From the NCBI GenBank assembly GCA_964368985.1, contig CAYJDW010000002.1, positions 40,540-104,539 of the forward strand: a stretch of DNA of 64,000 nt, read 5' to 3'. The position numbers were made by a program, and so were the translations under genes. The stretch's first letter is position 1. Every line of letters starts with the position of its first letter. This document shows, in pieces, positions 18,901-26,872 of the stretch. Origin of the DNA: G023898405 sp964368985 (lineage in GTDB: Bacteria; Myxococcota; UBA727; JABDBI01). A model generated the notes under the pieces. That model had not been told where the DNA came from and did not search any database. It saw only the letters and a program-made list of their open reading frames with translations.

Positions 18901-18989
18901 AGGAAATCCACTTGGCAGATATTAAAGCCTTGCCTTTGGGAGCCGAGATAAAAGCCGCCGGCATGCGATTATTGGGCGAACTGCTTTAG
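15951..18989 (+). CDS. Phospholipase D-like protein with a large novel N-terminal region
   Basis: A 1012-residue protein. The C-terminal half (from about residue 525) is a two-repeat PLD/cardiolipin-synthase fold. The first HKD motif is intact (His736, Lys738, Asp743 in SHEKYLIVDG). The second keeps His929 and Lys931 and the following GSCNLDNRS, but Asp is replaced by Gly936. The N-terminal ~520 residues are beta-rich with repeated amphipathic strands and match nothing recognised. There is no signal peptide. The start is GTG with AGGAG 5 bases upstream; an overlapping ATG is followed at once by TGA. It lies 36 bases after the exporter genes on the same strand, so it may be exported by them or remodel lipid for them. 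Confidence 0.8.
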   Translation: MTKIIQSQANGLINKCENSPTQMALANKLENEIKDQSLSSLKLFGMQLSGLDLKQINQAHLSVNIPLETGRKKLMGVNKNARIKIRKNTTAVAQLALGRNEKNQLSLKNFSLRFSKSIVIKNPVSSLLSESKFAPRSSAIKDKLVDLKIKGININEEGQVFVNGHIKALKILNASLPQKKSALKLPVFDESLLVRLGLVPARDGNAKNLLSGLGEQFNVKTFLQQLGSITKVAPYSLSISGDPTLVAFSYDNRNFHGKNTPLDLKISGTVDLESQGDLVIVVDKKPQSFSLGTYAVGAQMRLEAAAQPINLSVAADISGASDGLLIDGFSRESVKKVFPRRQTQQRVVKEVEEEVVKIPYEIGAEEVLINARLEMKASLSPGKNSITGAMIGEMIARNPYAKIENRGVKLSGQVSALLNLQEFSYQEISGLNGTKSSFSLGLSPDQKTLDQFPGLKPLSLEYGLKMRADNKATIKVPELGAVRFVRPVKNMEGDQKLVDTIHTRENFHPIGSENYFKQLNKITGSEVRDASEVKILIDGISSMPERLELMEHAKEYICFQTFEFSDDDSGWRFAKALVEARERGVKVFGIIDSLGNIKSLNSLEKENPIYEYLSTHGVSLKIYNNGFEEGIRKIFAVAKRYPTVFAQCEKKLHNISDLLDHFQKIGSVVVDPKSPIEPRDRLELAHAIHRLFGGKAEISPHDSVNELNQILANPLIDLRELLLALKRLGDISYRSHEKYLIVDGVEAIVGGMNIADEYLKGGSGEQVMIDGNYRTAFRDSDVKLKGDVVRDAYRSFRRNWLFLAAERLPFSAKINPQAQHGVKVSMLQNRPWEDGEHKLVNFLLYNLRTLKRGEKAWFETAYFLPTGVLRPLQKELVKAAERGVDVRILTNSEKSTDFKPLVEAAVFDYRQLLKAGIRLFARTDDRMVHAKVALFGEELTTIGSCNLDNRSAAHDTEDICAIYDQNINQQMTSQLLIDMFEQSKEIHLADIKALPLGAEIKAAGMRLLGELL

Positions 18990-19420
18990 AAAGGGCGATA
19001 ACTTACCAGCCACATAATAAGCCCAATCAATACGCAGCTGCTGATGCCAAAAAATTGACGTTTTTTTACCATGTCGACAAGTGAATCAGCATCAGGTGCA
19101 GTTCTTATGATGGCTTTTTGCGTACGCATGTCAGCAAATACCAGCCCCAAGAGGGCGATAACTAAAACTACTTTGGCATGCATATAGCCGGCTCCCATAA
19201 AATTTTCCCAATAAAGGGCGGCCGATTGCAAAATACCCGTAATAATTAACAGCATAAGCCCAGGGACTGCTACCAAGTGCATACAATTCCAAGCCGCGAG
19301 CGCACCCGCTACCGTGGGCTTGGTTTTTTTAACGAGGACAATGCTGCAAATAATACCGCCTAATAGGAGGGCCAAGCCCAAAAAATGAACGATGCGGTAA
19401 ATTGGTATCATAAACTCCAT
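18986..19420 (-). CDS. Four-segment integral membrane protein
   Basis: A 144-residue protein with four predicted membrane helices. Conserved-looking His residues lie in or near them (RIVHFLGLA, CMHLVAVPG, YMHAKVVLV), which recalls the CopD/HemJ-like group of heme- or copper-linked membrane proteins, but no specific family is certain. The ATG at 19420 is chosen because GAGGAAG lies 6 bases upstream on the minus strand; longer in-frame starts would overlap serS. It is convergent with the PLD-like gene and overlaps its stop by 4 bases. Confidence 0.7.
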   Translation of the reverse strand: MEFMIPIYRIVHFLGLALLLGGIICSIVLVKKTKPTVAGALAAWNCMHLVAVPGLMLLIITGILQSAALYWENFMGAGYMHAKVVLVIALLGLVFADMRTQKAIIRTAPDADSLVDMVKKRQFFGISSCVLIGLIMWLVSYRPF

Positions 19421-19507
19421 TTGCAACTTCCTCTTCATGGTGTGGAATGCCAAAGACTGACAATAGGGCTTACGTTTCTTTAGATGCCCGAGCAATAGGT
19501 TTAGACA

Positions 19508-20782
19508 ATGCATGACTTAAAATGGTTAGAAAATAATCTCTCTCTCGCAAAAACGCTGCTCGATAAACGAGGCTCAGTGCCGACGATGGATCAATTGGTA
19601 TCTTTGATCAAAGAACGGCGCGAGTTGATTTTTAGTTCGGAAGAACTGAAGCGTCAGAGAAATGAAATAAATAATCAATTAAAAACTGCGGATAAATCAG
19701 AAATAGATCTCCGTCGTGAAGAGATGCGTGCCTTGTCGAATCGGGTGAAAACGAGCGATGATGATTTGGCCAAAGTGGAAAACCAACTCTCTTTATTGGC
19801 TTTAGATATTCCGAATTTGCCTCGTGAGGACGTACCTAATGGCGCCAGCGAGAGCGACAATGTGGTGGTGAAAGAGGTTTTAGCAAAGCGCGTATTTGAG
19901 TTTTCTCCTCGTGATCACATTGAACTTGGGCAGTTGACTGACACGATCGATATGACGCGTGCTGCCAAAATTTCAGGATCCCGCTTTGCCTTTTTGAAGG
20001 GGGCAGCTTCCAAACTCAATCGAGCTTTGATTCAGTTTTTTTGTGATTATCACGAGGCTAAAGGTGATATTGAGTTAACACCGCCCTACATGGTGCGAGA
20101 GAGTGCCATGGTGGGTACGGGACAATTTCCTAAATTTGTCGACGACGCTTTCAAGGTTGTCCAAAGTGAAGGTGAGCCTTATTATTTAATTCCTACCGCG
20201 GAAGTTCCCGTTACCAATTTTCATGCCGATGAAATTATCGAGGAGGAATGTTTGCCGCTTAGATATTGTGCCTATTCTGCATGCTTCAGAGCCGAAGCTG
20301 GAGCCGCTGGCAAAGACACCAAAGGTCTCATTCGTCTTCATCAATTTGAGAAGGTGGAAATGGTGCGCTTCGCTAAACCGGAGGAGGCGATGGCGGAATT
20401 ACAAGCAATGGTGGATCGCGCATCAGACATGTTGCGGCAACTAGAGCTCCCCCACCGTGTCATTGAATTATGTGCTGGTGATTTGGGTTTTCACTCAGAA
20501 AAAACTTTCGATTTAGAAGTTTATTTGCCGGGCCAAGATGCTTTTAGAGAAATCTCCTCCTGTTCATCATTTGGCAGTTTTCAGGCACGTCGCGCTAAAA
20601 TTCGTATGCGTCCCGCCAATGGCAAGCCTGAACCTTTGGTGACGCTGAATGGTTCAGGATTGCCGCTTGGTCGAACTATTGTGGCGATATTTGAAAACCA
20701 TCAACAAGCCGATGGCTCGATTCGGATTCCTAAAGTTCTGCACAAATATATGGGCGGGCTTGAGGTGATTGAGAAGAAGTAG
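19508..20782 (+). CDS. serS: Seryl-tRNA synthetase
   Basis: A 424-residue class II aminoacyl-tRNA synthetase that charges tRNA-Ser (and tRNA-Sec). The N-terminal ~105 residues form the antiparallel coiled-coil arm. Motif 2 is seen in FRAEAGAAGKDTKGLIRLHQ and motif 3 in NGSGLPLGRTIVAIFENHQ; the serine-site sequence ISSCSSFGSFQARR is typical. The C-terminus RIPKVLHKYMGG is the usual end of the family. The length is normal and all motifs are intact. It is transcribed divergently from the small membrane protein gene ending at 18986. Confidence 0.97.
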   Translation: MHDLKWLENNLSLAKTLLDKRGSVPTMDQLVSLIKERRELIFSSEELKRQRNEINNQLKTADKSEIDLRREEMRALSNRVKTSDDDLAKVENQLSLLALDIPNLPREDVPNGASESDNVVVKEVLAKRVFEFSPRDHIELGQLTDTIDMTRAAKISGSRFAFLKGAASKLNRALIQFFCDYHEAKGDIELTPPYMVRESAMVGTGQFPKFVDDAFKVVQSEGEPYYLIPTAEVPVTNFHADEIIEEECLPLRYCAYSACFRAEAGAAGKDTKGLIRLHQFEKVEMVRFAKPEEAMAELQAMVDRASDMLRQLELPHRVIELCAGDLGFHSEKTFDLEVYLPGQDAFREISSCSSFGSFQARRAKIRMRPANGKPEPLVTLNGSGLPLGRTIVAIFENHQQADGSIRIPKVLHKYMGGLEVIEKK

Positions 20783-20820
20783 TGGTTATTTCTGGAACCA
20801 CTCACAAGTTGACGCCAACA

Positions 20821-20954
20821 ACTCCTCGCCCGCTTGCGGGAGAGGCTAGGGAGAGGGTGGAGAGACATAAACCTGACTATTTTAATACATCCTTCGTTTA
20901 AGTTTCTCCACCCTCTCCCCAGCCCTCTCCCGCAAGCGGGAGAGGGAGCGTGGT
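20821..20954. repeat. Inverted pair of REP-like palindromes (REPIN), copy B
   Basis: Left unit 20821-20862 and right unit 20905-20954 are near reverse complements over about 38 bases (CTCC(A/C)CCCTCTCC...CCCGCAAGCGGG), and each has its own palindromic CCCGC-AAG/CTT-GCGGG core. A 42-base spacer separates them. The element fills the gap between convergent serS and the GST-like gene. The same paired arrangement recurs at 43641-43820. Confidence 0.85.
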
Positions 20955-20987
20955 GCCTATTCATATGTGGGTTACCGCTTCGAATAT

Positions 20988-21641
20988 CTATTTTATCTCT
21001 TTCTCATGCGGCCACACACCCTTATAGCTCGGCCGTGCGCGCAAACGTTCACGCCAGGAAAACACGTGAGGATAGGCGTCGGGTTCCATGCCTTTGACCA
21101 TTTCGAGCATATCTAAAAGCGGCGTTGCGAAAGTATCGGCTACCGAATAATCACCGGACAAAAAGGCGCGTCGTGCTAGGTGTTTGTCGAGGATGTCGAG
21201 CGTTGTAAAAAAATCTTGGGTTTTGTGCTCAACCATACTTTTTCTTGGCTCGGATCCAGGATTTGGGTGGGTTTCTTCTAAGGCTGACCACAGCTGCACC
21301 GAAAAACCAGCGCTAATGAAACTCAGCCATGACAAACTTTGTGCTTTGGAAGAAAGGTCATGAAAACCCAAAGGTTTATCAAGAAAACGCTCTGCCAAAA
21401 ATAATAAAATCGCGGTGGTTTCAAAAATAGCCAATTCGCCGCCTGGACGATGCTCTACCAAAGCGGGCAGGGTACCAAAAGGGCTGCGTTTTAAGAAAGC
21501 TGCGGTGCGTGGTTTGTCGTGGTCCACTTCCCTGGGGGTGAAGGTCACTTCGCATTCATTGAGGGCAATGCGGACAGCTACGCAAAATGGTGACGGCCGA
21601 TATTCATATAAGGTGAATGGTGGCGCTTTTGATTGAGCCAT
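20988..21641 (-). CDS. Glutathione S-transferase family protein
   Basis: A 217-residue GST-fold protein: a thioredoxin-like N-terminal domain (about 1-85) with the active-site stretch RPSPFCVAVRIAL and the cis-Pro region GTLPAL, the glutathione-binding ETTAIL (Glu-Thr in place of Glu-Ser), and an all-helical C-terminal domain with SVADTFATPLLDML. It would conjugate or reduce substrates with glutathione in the cytoplasm; the substrate is unknown. The ATG at 21641 with AAGGGAG 8 bases upstream is preferred over a start 63 bases earlier. Confidence 0.85.
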   Translation of the reverse strand: MAQSKAPPFTLYEYRPSPFCVAVRIALNECEVTFTPREVDHDKPRTAAFLKRSPFGTLPALVEHRPGGELAIFETTAILLFLAERFLDKPLGFHDLSSKAQSLSWLSFISAGFSVQLWSALEETHPNPGSEPRKSMVEHKTQDFFTTLDILDKHLARRAFLSGDYSVADTFATPLLDMLEMVKGMEPDAYPHVFSWRERLRARPSYKGVWPHEKEIK

Positions 21642-21737
21642 TACTGACGCTCCCTTGACTTTGGTTTTTAAAAATCGATACGGTGCACGAGCGGGGTATT
21701 GCACACATATAGTGCTTAATTGACTCTCGGGTATGCC

Positions 21738-22133
21738 ATGAAAAAAGGTTTTTGGAAAGGACTAAGGGCAATAGAAATAGGCATAATGCTTGTGCTTATT
21801 ATTATGCTACTTAGTGTTGTTTACGCGCGTTATGATGCGTTTATGTGTCGCTCGATTGAGAGCGAGGCCAAGTTTTCGCTGCAACAAATCTATGCGGCCG
21901 AAATGCTCTATCGCACAGAGCATGACCGTTTTGCGAGCTTAGAAACCTTGCTGAAAACGGAAAGCAGGGTGGTCTTGCCGCAAAAATATTATACTTTTAG
22001 CGATGTGCCGCCAGAGCAGGATAAATTTTTGGTTCGGGCTCATGGCAAAGAAGGAACATTAGTGGCGGGCCAAGCTTGGCAGATCGATGAAACTAAGGCC
22101 TTAGTAAATATTGAGCCCCGGTGCGGGAAATAA
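21738..22133 (+). CDS. Type IV pilin-like (pseudopilin) protein
   Basis: A 131-residue protein with a short basic leader and the prepilin peptidase motif KG/LRAIE (cut after Gly8, Glu at position +5), followed by a hydrophobic helix and then SEAKFSLQQIYAAEMLY, which matches the EAK-x2-L-x2-IY-x-AE pattern of pilins. It could be a minor pilin or a type II secretion pseudopilin. No pilus assembly genes are nearby. The ATG at 21738 is preferred over an upstream TTG at 21720. The stop TAA overlaps the ATG of the pseudouridine synthase gene (TAATG), so the two are coupled. Confidence 0.65.
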   Translation: MKKGFWKGLRAIEIGIMLVLIIMLLSVVYARYDAFMCRSIESEAKFSLQQIYAAEMLYRTEHDRFASLETLLKTESRVVLPQKYYTFSDVPPEQDKFLVRAHGKEGTLVAGQAWQIDETKALVNIEPRCGK

Positions 22134-23080
22134 TGCAACGCGTACAATCCTCTTGGGCCGTGCCAAGTCCTATGCATGGCTTAAGGGCAGATCAGTGTCT
22201 GCAACGAAGAATCGGCCGTATTTCCCGCGCCCGTGCCCAGCGCATTATCAAGGCTGAAGATTTTTTACTTGATGGACTGCCGGTGAAACTCTCCCTGCGC
22301 GTAAAGGAGGGGCAAATCGCTACTCTTATTCGTGAGGCACCGGACCGGGATGAGGATGTCAATGATTTTAGCGTGGCAATAGTGTATGAAGATAGTCAAA
22401 TCCTAGTGGTGAATAAACCCTTTGGTTTAAGCATTCATCCAAGCGCTAATTGTTTGTATAAGACCCTCACTCATTGGTTGCGCACCAATTATCCGGGGCA
22501 AAAAATTAATCCTTGTCACCGTATCGATAAAGAAACCTCGGGTTTAGTCATTTGCGCCAAAGATCGTGCCATTGAAGGAAAGATCAAGCATCTCTTCATG
22601 AAAGGGCAGGTGGCGAAAAGTTATATGGCAGTGGTAGAGGGGCATTTGGAAAAAAGCCAACTTATTAATAAACCCTTGGGTCTTCAGGGTTCTAAAGGAC
22701 TGGTTGCTATTCGCATGATCGAGGATGAAAGTGGTAAAAAATCACTCACGAAAGTGCGTCCTTTATTATACGACGAAAAGGTTGATCGAAGCCTGGTTTT
22801 TTGTAAGCCCTACACCGGGCGCCAACATCAGATCCGTGCCCACTTAAGCCTCATTGGCCACGGTATTATTGGCGATAAGCTCTATAACCACGGTGATAGA
22901 TTTTTTGATGATTGGTGCAATCGCATACTGGACGAATCTGCCTTAATCCACCCTCGCCACGCACTTCATGCTCGCTCAGTGGGTTTTAGGATTGGCGATA
23001 AGATGTATAGGTTTAAAAGTCCTCTTCCAGATGATTTTTATTGTCTTATTGAGATGAAAAAATTCTGCAACAAAATATAA
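22133..23080 (+). CDS. RluA-family RNA pseudouridine synthase
   Basis: A 315-residue enzyme that isomerises uridine to pseudouridine in rRNA or tRNA. An S4-like N-terminal domain (LQRRIGRISRARAQRII) precedes the catalytic domain with HRIDKETSGLVICAK (catalytic Asp in HRID), KSYMAVVEG and the C-terminal CKPYTGRQHQIRAHL. The specificity (RluA, RluC or RluD type) cannot be set; the S4-like domain favours RluC/RluD. The ATG at 22133 overlaps the previous stop by one base; an in-frame GTG at 22121 is also possible. Confidence 0.9.
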   Translation: MQRVQSSWAVPSPMHGLRADQCLQRRIGRISRARAQRIIKAEDFLLDGLPVKLSLRVKEGQIATLIREAPDRDEDVNDFSVAIVYEDSQILVVNKPFGLSIHPSANCLYKTLTHWLRTNYPGQKINPCHRIDKETSGLVICAKDRAIEGKIKHLFMKGQVAKSYMAVVEGHLEKSQLINKPLGLQGSKGLVAIRMIEDESGKKSLTKVRPLLYDEKVDRSLVFCKPYTGRQHQIRAHLSLIGHGIIGDKLYNHGDRFFDDWCNRILDESALIHPRHALHARSVGFRIGDKMYRFKSPLPDDFYCLIEMKKFCNKI

Positions 23081-23374
23081 AGCACTACAACTCCTCTCCC
23101 GCTGGCTCTAAGGGTGATGAAGAAACAGTATTTATTTGCTTAATGGGATTTCGTGTTTTGGTAGTCAACTATCCCACTTGACTAGGCACTCATACTGATT
23201 TTTAAATTTGTCGTGTAACAAACTATAATATATCCAATATTTAATATTCGCGTCTTAATAATATAGTATTTGTTTTCTTTCTAATACAATCCAAAAGGAC
23301 TTTCTTGAACTTGGTTCAGGATCGCATTGTTTTCTGTGTTTTTTTGGCAGAAAAGCCTTAGGAGGGTATTTTAT

Positions 23375-25990
23375 ATGCATTGTTGTCGCATATCCATATG
23401 TCTTATTTTACTGCTAGCTTTAGGAGCTTGTGGTGGAAAGACGCCATCAGCTGAGCCTAAAAAGCGGCCTGCTCCCACGACTCTGGAAAAGAAAGTAACC
23501 ACGAAGATAATAAATGCAGAGGAAGCTCCAGGATTAGATGAAGCGCTGCCAGCAGCTGAAATAGCGCCTCCGCCTTTGGGCGAAGTAGTGCCACCTCCAC
23601 CGCCACCACCTGGCCCCCCAGTGCCAGTACCTGTTCCAGTGCCAGTGGTTGAGAACATACTTCATTTTTGTGGTGATGGTGAACGTAACAAAGGTGAGGG
23701 ATGCGATGACGGCGATAAAGAAAATGGCGATGGTTGCTCTTCAAGCTGTGTAGTTGAGCTTTGCGGCGATAATATAACTGCCTCTCCGACCGAAGAATGC
23801 GACGATGGAAATACCGCTGGTGGAGATGGTTGCAGTGCAACTTGTACTCTTGAAAGCTGCGGCGATGGTATTTTGAATGTTGGCGAAGCATGCGACGATG
23901 GCAACAATGTTGACGGTGATAATTGCAGTTCGACCTGTCAACTGGAAGCATGCGGCAATTCGATCCTTAATATCGGTGAAACCTGCGATGATGGCAATAC
24001 TACTGCCGGTGATGGATGCTCGCCTACCTGCTTAATCGAACGTTGTGGCAATAGCATTCTTGATGCTGGTGAGCAATGCGATGACGGCGCATTGGGCAGT
24101 GTCACTTGCAGCCCACTTTGCCAACTTCGTGTGTGCGGCAACAGCATTCTCGATCCAGGTGAAACCTGCGATGATGGCAACGTTGTTTCCAACGATGGTT
24201 GCAGCGCAACTTGTCTGCTTGAAAGCTGCGGTGATGGTATCATCCAAACCGATGAAGAATGCGAACCACCAAGCGTTGGTTCATGTACCTTTACCTGTCA
24301 ATTGGCTGTGTGCGGCGATTCAATCCTCAGCCCACCAGGTGAACAATGCGAAGACGGCAACGTGATTAGTGGTGATGGTTGTAGCTCCACTTGTACCTTG
24401 GAAAACTGTGGTAACGGCATAGTTGAACCAGGTGAACAATGCGATGATGGCGACGTAATTGCTGGTCCTTTGTGCAGTGCGATTTGTCAAATTCCTACTT
24501 GCGGTAATGGTTTCTTAGAAGCACCACCTGAGCAATGCGAAGATGGAAACGTTGTAAGCGGCGATGGATGCTCGGCAACCTGCCAAAACGAAATCTGCGG
24601 TAATAGCATTGTTGATGCTGGTGAGCAATGCGATGCGGGACCTATGGGTAACCTGCTGTGCAGCCCGCTCTGCCAACTCCGTATTTGCGGTAACGGCATC
24701 ATCGATCCAGGTGAAGAGTGCGAAGATGGCAACATATTGCCAAACGATGGTTGCAGTGCGCTCTGCCAACTTGAATCTTGCGGCGACGGAATCATTCAAA
24801 CTGGTGAAGCATGCGAACCACCCGGAATCGGCCTATGTACTCTTACTTGCCAAATAGCAGTGTGCGGTGACAATGTTCTCACTCCACCGGTTGAGCAATG
24901 TGAAGATGGAAACGTGATAGCCGGTGACGGTTGCAGCGCTACTTGCCAGTTGGAAGAATGCGGCGATGGTAATATCGATCCAGGTGAGCAATGCGACGAT
25001 GGCGACACCGTTGCAGGTCCTCTCTGCAGCGCTATCTGCCAAATCCCTGCCTGCGGCAATGGTTTCTTGGAACCAGCAGCAGCGATACCTGAAGAATGCG
25101 AAGACGGTAATATCATCCCTGGTGATGGCTGCTCCGCTACCTGCCAAATTGAAGAATGCGGCAACGGCGTAGTAGATGTTGGCGAACTCTGCGACGATGG
25201 CAATCTGCTTCCTGGCGATGGTTGCGATCAGTTCTGCCGAATCGTTATCTGCGGTAACGGTATCGTTGAAGGCAACGAACAATGCGATGATGGCAATATT
25301 CTGCCTGGTGATGCGTGCAGCCCAACCTGTACTCTCATTGCCATTCCAGAAGATTGTGATGATGGCCTCGACAACGATGGCGATACCCTGATCGACTTAG
25401 CAGATCCAGATTGCCATGTGGTTTTCGTGTCCAGCTTGCAGATGGATGGAAATATTCCAGCCGCCGCAGCCGCCGCATTCCCTGGTGTTTGCTCTGGTAC
25501 CTTGGCAGGCTTGCAAGCCGCTGATTGTATCTGCAATCAACTGGCTGCAGCAAGTACGATTCCGCGGGTAAGTTCAGCTGCTGGAAGTTATTTGGCATTC
25601 TTGTCAGATGCTACTACCAGTGCTTCAAGCCGACTCACTTTCGCAGGCCCATACTTGACTCCGAATGGTGTCGTTACAACCGTAGATTTACCTGAACTTA
25701 TTACCCTTCAGGCCAATCTTTTGTCGCCTATTGATAGAGACGAAAACAACAATGCGCTTCCTGTGGGTACCACCACGGTATGGACTGGAACGACCATACT
25801 CGGGGGAGTAAATCTCGTAGGTGGATCTTGCGTCAGCTGGACAACCAATGCTCTTCTTTCCACTGGCGGGATTGGGCTGGTCGGTTTGGGCCTCACCTGG
25901 ATTGATTCCGGCGTGCCCCTTACTTGCGATGGCTTAACTTTATTGCCACTCTTGGTAACTCCTCCTCGTATCTATTGCTTTGAGCAATAG
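23375..25990 (+). CDS. Cys-rich repeat lipoprotein (18 DUF4215-type disulfide repeats)
   Basis: An 871-residue lipoprotein (lipobox LALGAC, lipidated Cys at about residue 19). After a Pro-rich linker (about residues 60-95) come 18 tandem units of 28-35 residues, each beginning CG(D/N) and following CGxGxxxxGExCDDGNxxxGDGCSxxC, the myxococcus-type disulfide repeat. Units 5-10 and 11-16 are two copies of a six-unit block. A Ca-binding-like DCDDGLDNDGD stretch and a C-terminal domain with WTGT, CVSW and a terminal RIYCFEQ (DUF1554-like, lectin-type in appearance) follow. It should be anchored at the outer membrane and exposed. AGGAGG before the ATG at 23375 sets the start. A paralogue is at 56515-58812. 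Confidence 0.88.
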   Translation: MHCCRISICLILLLALGACGGKTPSAEPKKRPAPTTLEKKVTTKIINAEEAPGLDEALPAAEIAPPPLGEVVPPPPPPPGPPVPVPVPVPVVENILHFCGDGERNKGEGCDDGDKENGDGCSSSCVVELCGDNITASPTEECDDGNTAGGDGCSATCTLESCGDGILNVGEACDDGNNVDGDNCSSTCQLEACGNSILNIGETCDDGNTTAGDGCSPTCLIERCGNSILDAGEQCDDGALGSVTCSPLCQLRVCGNSILDPGETCDDGNVVSNDGCSATCLLESCGDGIIQTDEECEPPSVGSCTFTCQLAVCGDSILSPPGEQCEDGNVISGDGCSSTCTLENCGNGIVEPGEQCDDGDVIAGPLCSAICQIPTCGNGFLEAPPEQCEDGNVVSGDGCSATCQNEICGNSIVDAGEQCDAGPMGNLLCSPLCQLRICGNGIIDPGEECEDGNILPNDGCSALCQLESCGDGIIQTGEACEPPGIGLCTLTCQIAVCGDNVLTPPVEQCEDGNVIAGDGCSATCQLEECGDGNIDPGEQCDDGDTVAGPLCSAICQIPACGNGFLEPAAAIPEECEDGNIIPGDGCSATCQIEECGNGVVDVGELCDDGNLLPGDGCDQFCRIVICGNGIVEGNEQCDDGNILPGDACSPTCTLIAIPEDCDDGLDNDGDTLIDLADPDCHVVFVSSLQMDGNIPAAAAAAFPGVCSGTLAGLQAADCICNQLAAASTIPRVSSAAGSYLAFLSDATTSASSRLTFAGPYLTPNGVVTTVDLPELITLQANLLSPIDRDENNNALPVGTTTVWTGTTILGGVNLVGGSCVSWTTNALLSTGGIGLVGLGLTWIDSGVPLTCDGLTLLPLLVTPPRIYCFEQ

Positions 25991-26014
25991 AAACTAGGAC
26001 TCTAGTTATCGAGA

Positions 26015-26050
26015 AAAAAAACCCTCGGGGCTTGCCTCGAGGGTTTTTTT
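26015..26050. terminator. Bidirectional Rho-independent terminator
   Basis: An A-run, a GC-rich stem (CCCTCGGGG paired with CCTCGAGGG, including one G-U pair), the loop CTTG and a 7-base T-run form a classic hairpin that works on both strands. It separates the convergent DUF4215 lipoprotein gene and nth and overlaps the nth stop codon. Confidence 0.92.
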
Positions 26051-26705
26051 ATTGCCAAGAAGTTAGGCCAATGCGAGGGCATAAGTCCCGCACCGAGCAT
26101 TGAGAACACCAGGGTTTGCGGGCGAAACAAATCCGGCGACCATGAAAAATCATCGTATGATGCGCTTTGAGCCAAAGATTCTTCGGAAAGAGCTCCATGA
26201 GCGCCGTTTCAATTTTATCCGGGTCTTTTTCTTTGGTGAGACCAAGGCGCTGAGAGATGCGCGAAACATGGGTATCCACCGCAATGGCAGGCTCTCCAAA
26301 GGCATTGGCTATAATAACAGCAGCCGTTTTTTTCCCCACTCCGGCAATGCTTTCTAAGTCTGCGCGATTTTCAGGCACTTCCCCACCAAATTGCTCAACA
26401 ATTTTTTTGGCAGCCAAGACCAAGTGTTTTGCTTTGTTGCGATATAAACCCAAAGTTTTAATATAAGGCTCGATTTCGGTAGCCTCAGCTTCAGCAAATG
26501 CTCGCACATTATTAAAACGCTCAAACAGGGCAGGGGAGATTTGATTGACCTTTTTGTCGGTACTCTGAGCGGACAAAGAAACTACCACCAAGAGTTGCCA
26601 GGGGTCGGTTCGCTTATAATCAAGCTCAATTTCAGCATTGGGATAGGTGGCGATCAAACGCTCAAGAACAAACAATGCTCTATTTTTTAATGATTTAGTT
26701 GTCAT
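26049..26705 (-). CDS. nth: Endonuclease III
   Basis: A 218-residue DNA glycosylase/AP lyase for oxidised pyrimidines in base excision repair. The helix-hairpin-helix IAGVGKKTA holds the catalytic Lys, VDTHVSR holds the catalytic Asp, and the C-terminal C-x6-C-x2-C-x5-C (CFARKPWCSQCSVRDLC) binds a 4Fe-4S cluster. LLVVVSLSAQSTDKKVN is the usual N-terminal helix. The ATG at 26705 gives the normal family length; an in-frame start at 26837 would add 44 residues not typical of Nth. Neither start has a strong ribosome binding site. Confidence 0.93.
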   Translation of the reverse strand: MTTKSLKNRALFVLERLIATYPNAEIELDYKRTDPWQLLVVVSLSAQSTDKKVNQISPALFERFNNVRAFAEAEATEIEPYIKTLGLYRNKAKHLVLAAKKIVEQFGGEVPENRADLESIAGVGKKTAAVIIANAFGEPAIAVDTHVSRISQRLGLTKEKDPDKIETALMELFPKNLWLKAHHTMIFHGRRICFARKPWCSQCSVRDLCPRIGLTSWQ

Positions 26706-26872
26706 AAATGGCAATTTAGCATCCTCATCGCGCTCGGCTAGAGCCCCTAAATATGCTCCCCAGGTGACAAATTGGGCAAAACTTTTTAGATACAGCAAAA
26801 TTGTATATTGGTATTTGTTTAGCTTTATCTCGCTCATGATGACTATGTGAACAATATTTGAAAGTAGGTTTT

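Noticed and set aside
20834..21097. Small plus-strand and minus-strand frames in the serS-GST gap
   Set aside because: They are translations of the inverted palindrome pair and have no independent support.
23600..25400. Regular DNA repeats that could be taken for a CRISPR array
   Set aside because: The periodicity of ~90-100 bases is coding: the units translate to Cys-rich DUF4215 repeats in one open frame, and there are no identical repeats with unique spacers.
23457..25598. Several long minus-strand open frames across the repeat region
   Set aside because: They are shadows of the plus-strand lipoprotein gene; their composition is Ser/Pro/His-rich and low in complexity, with no ribosome binding sites.
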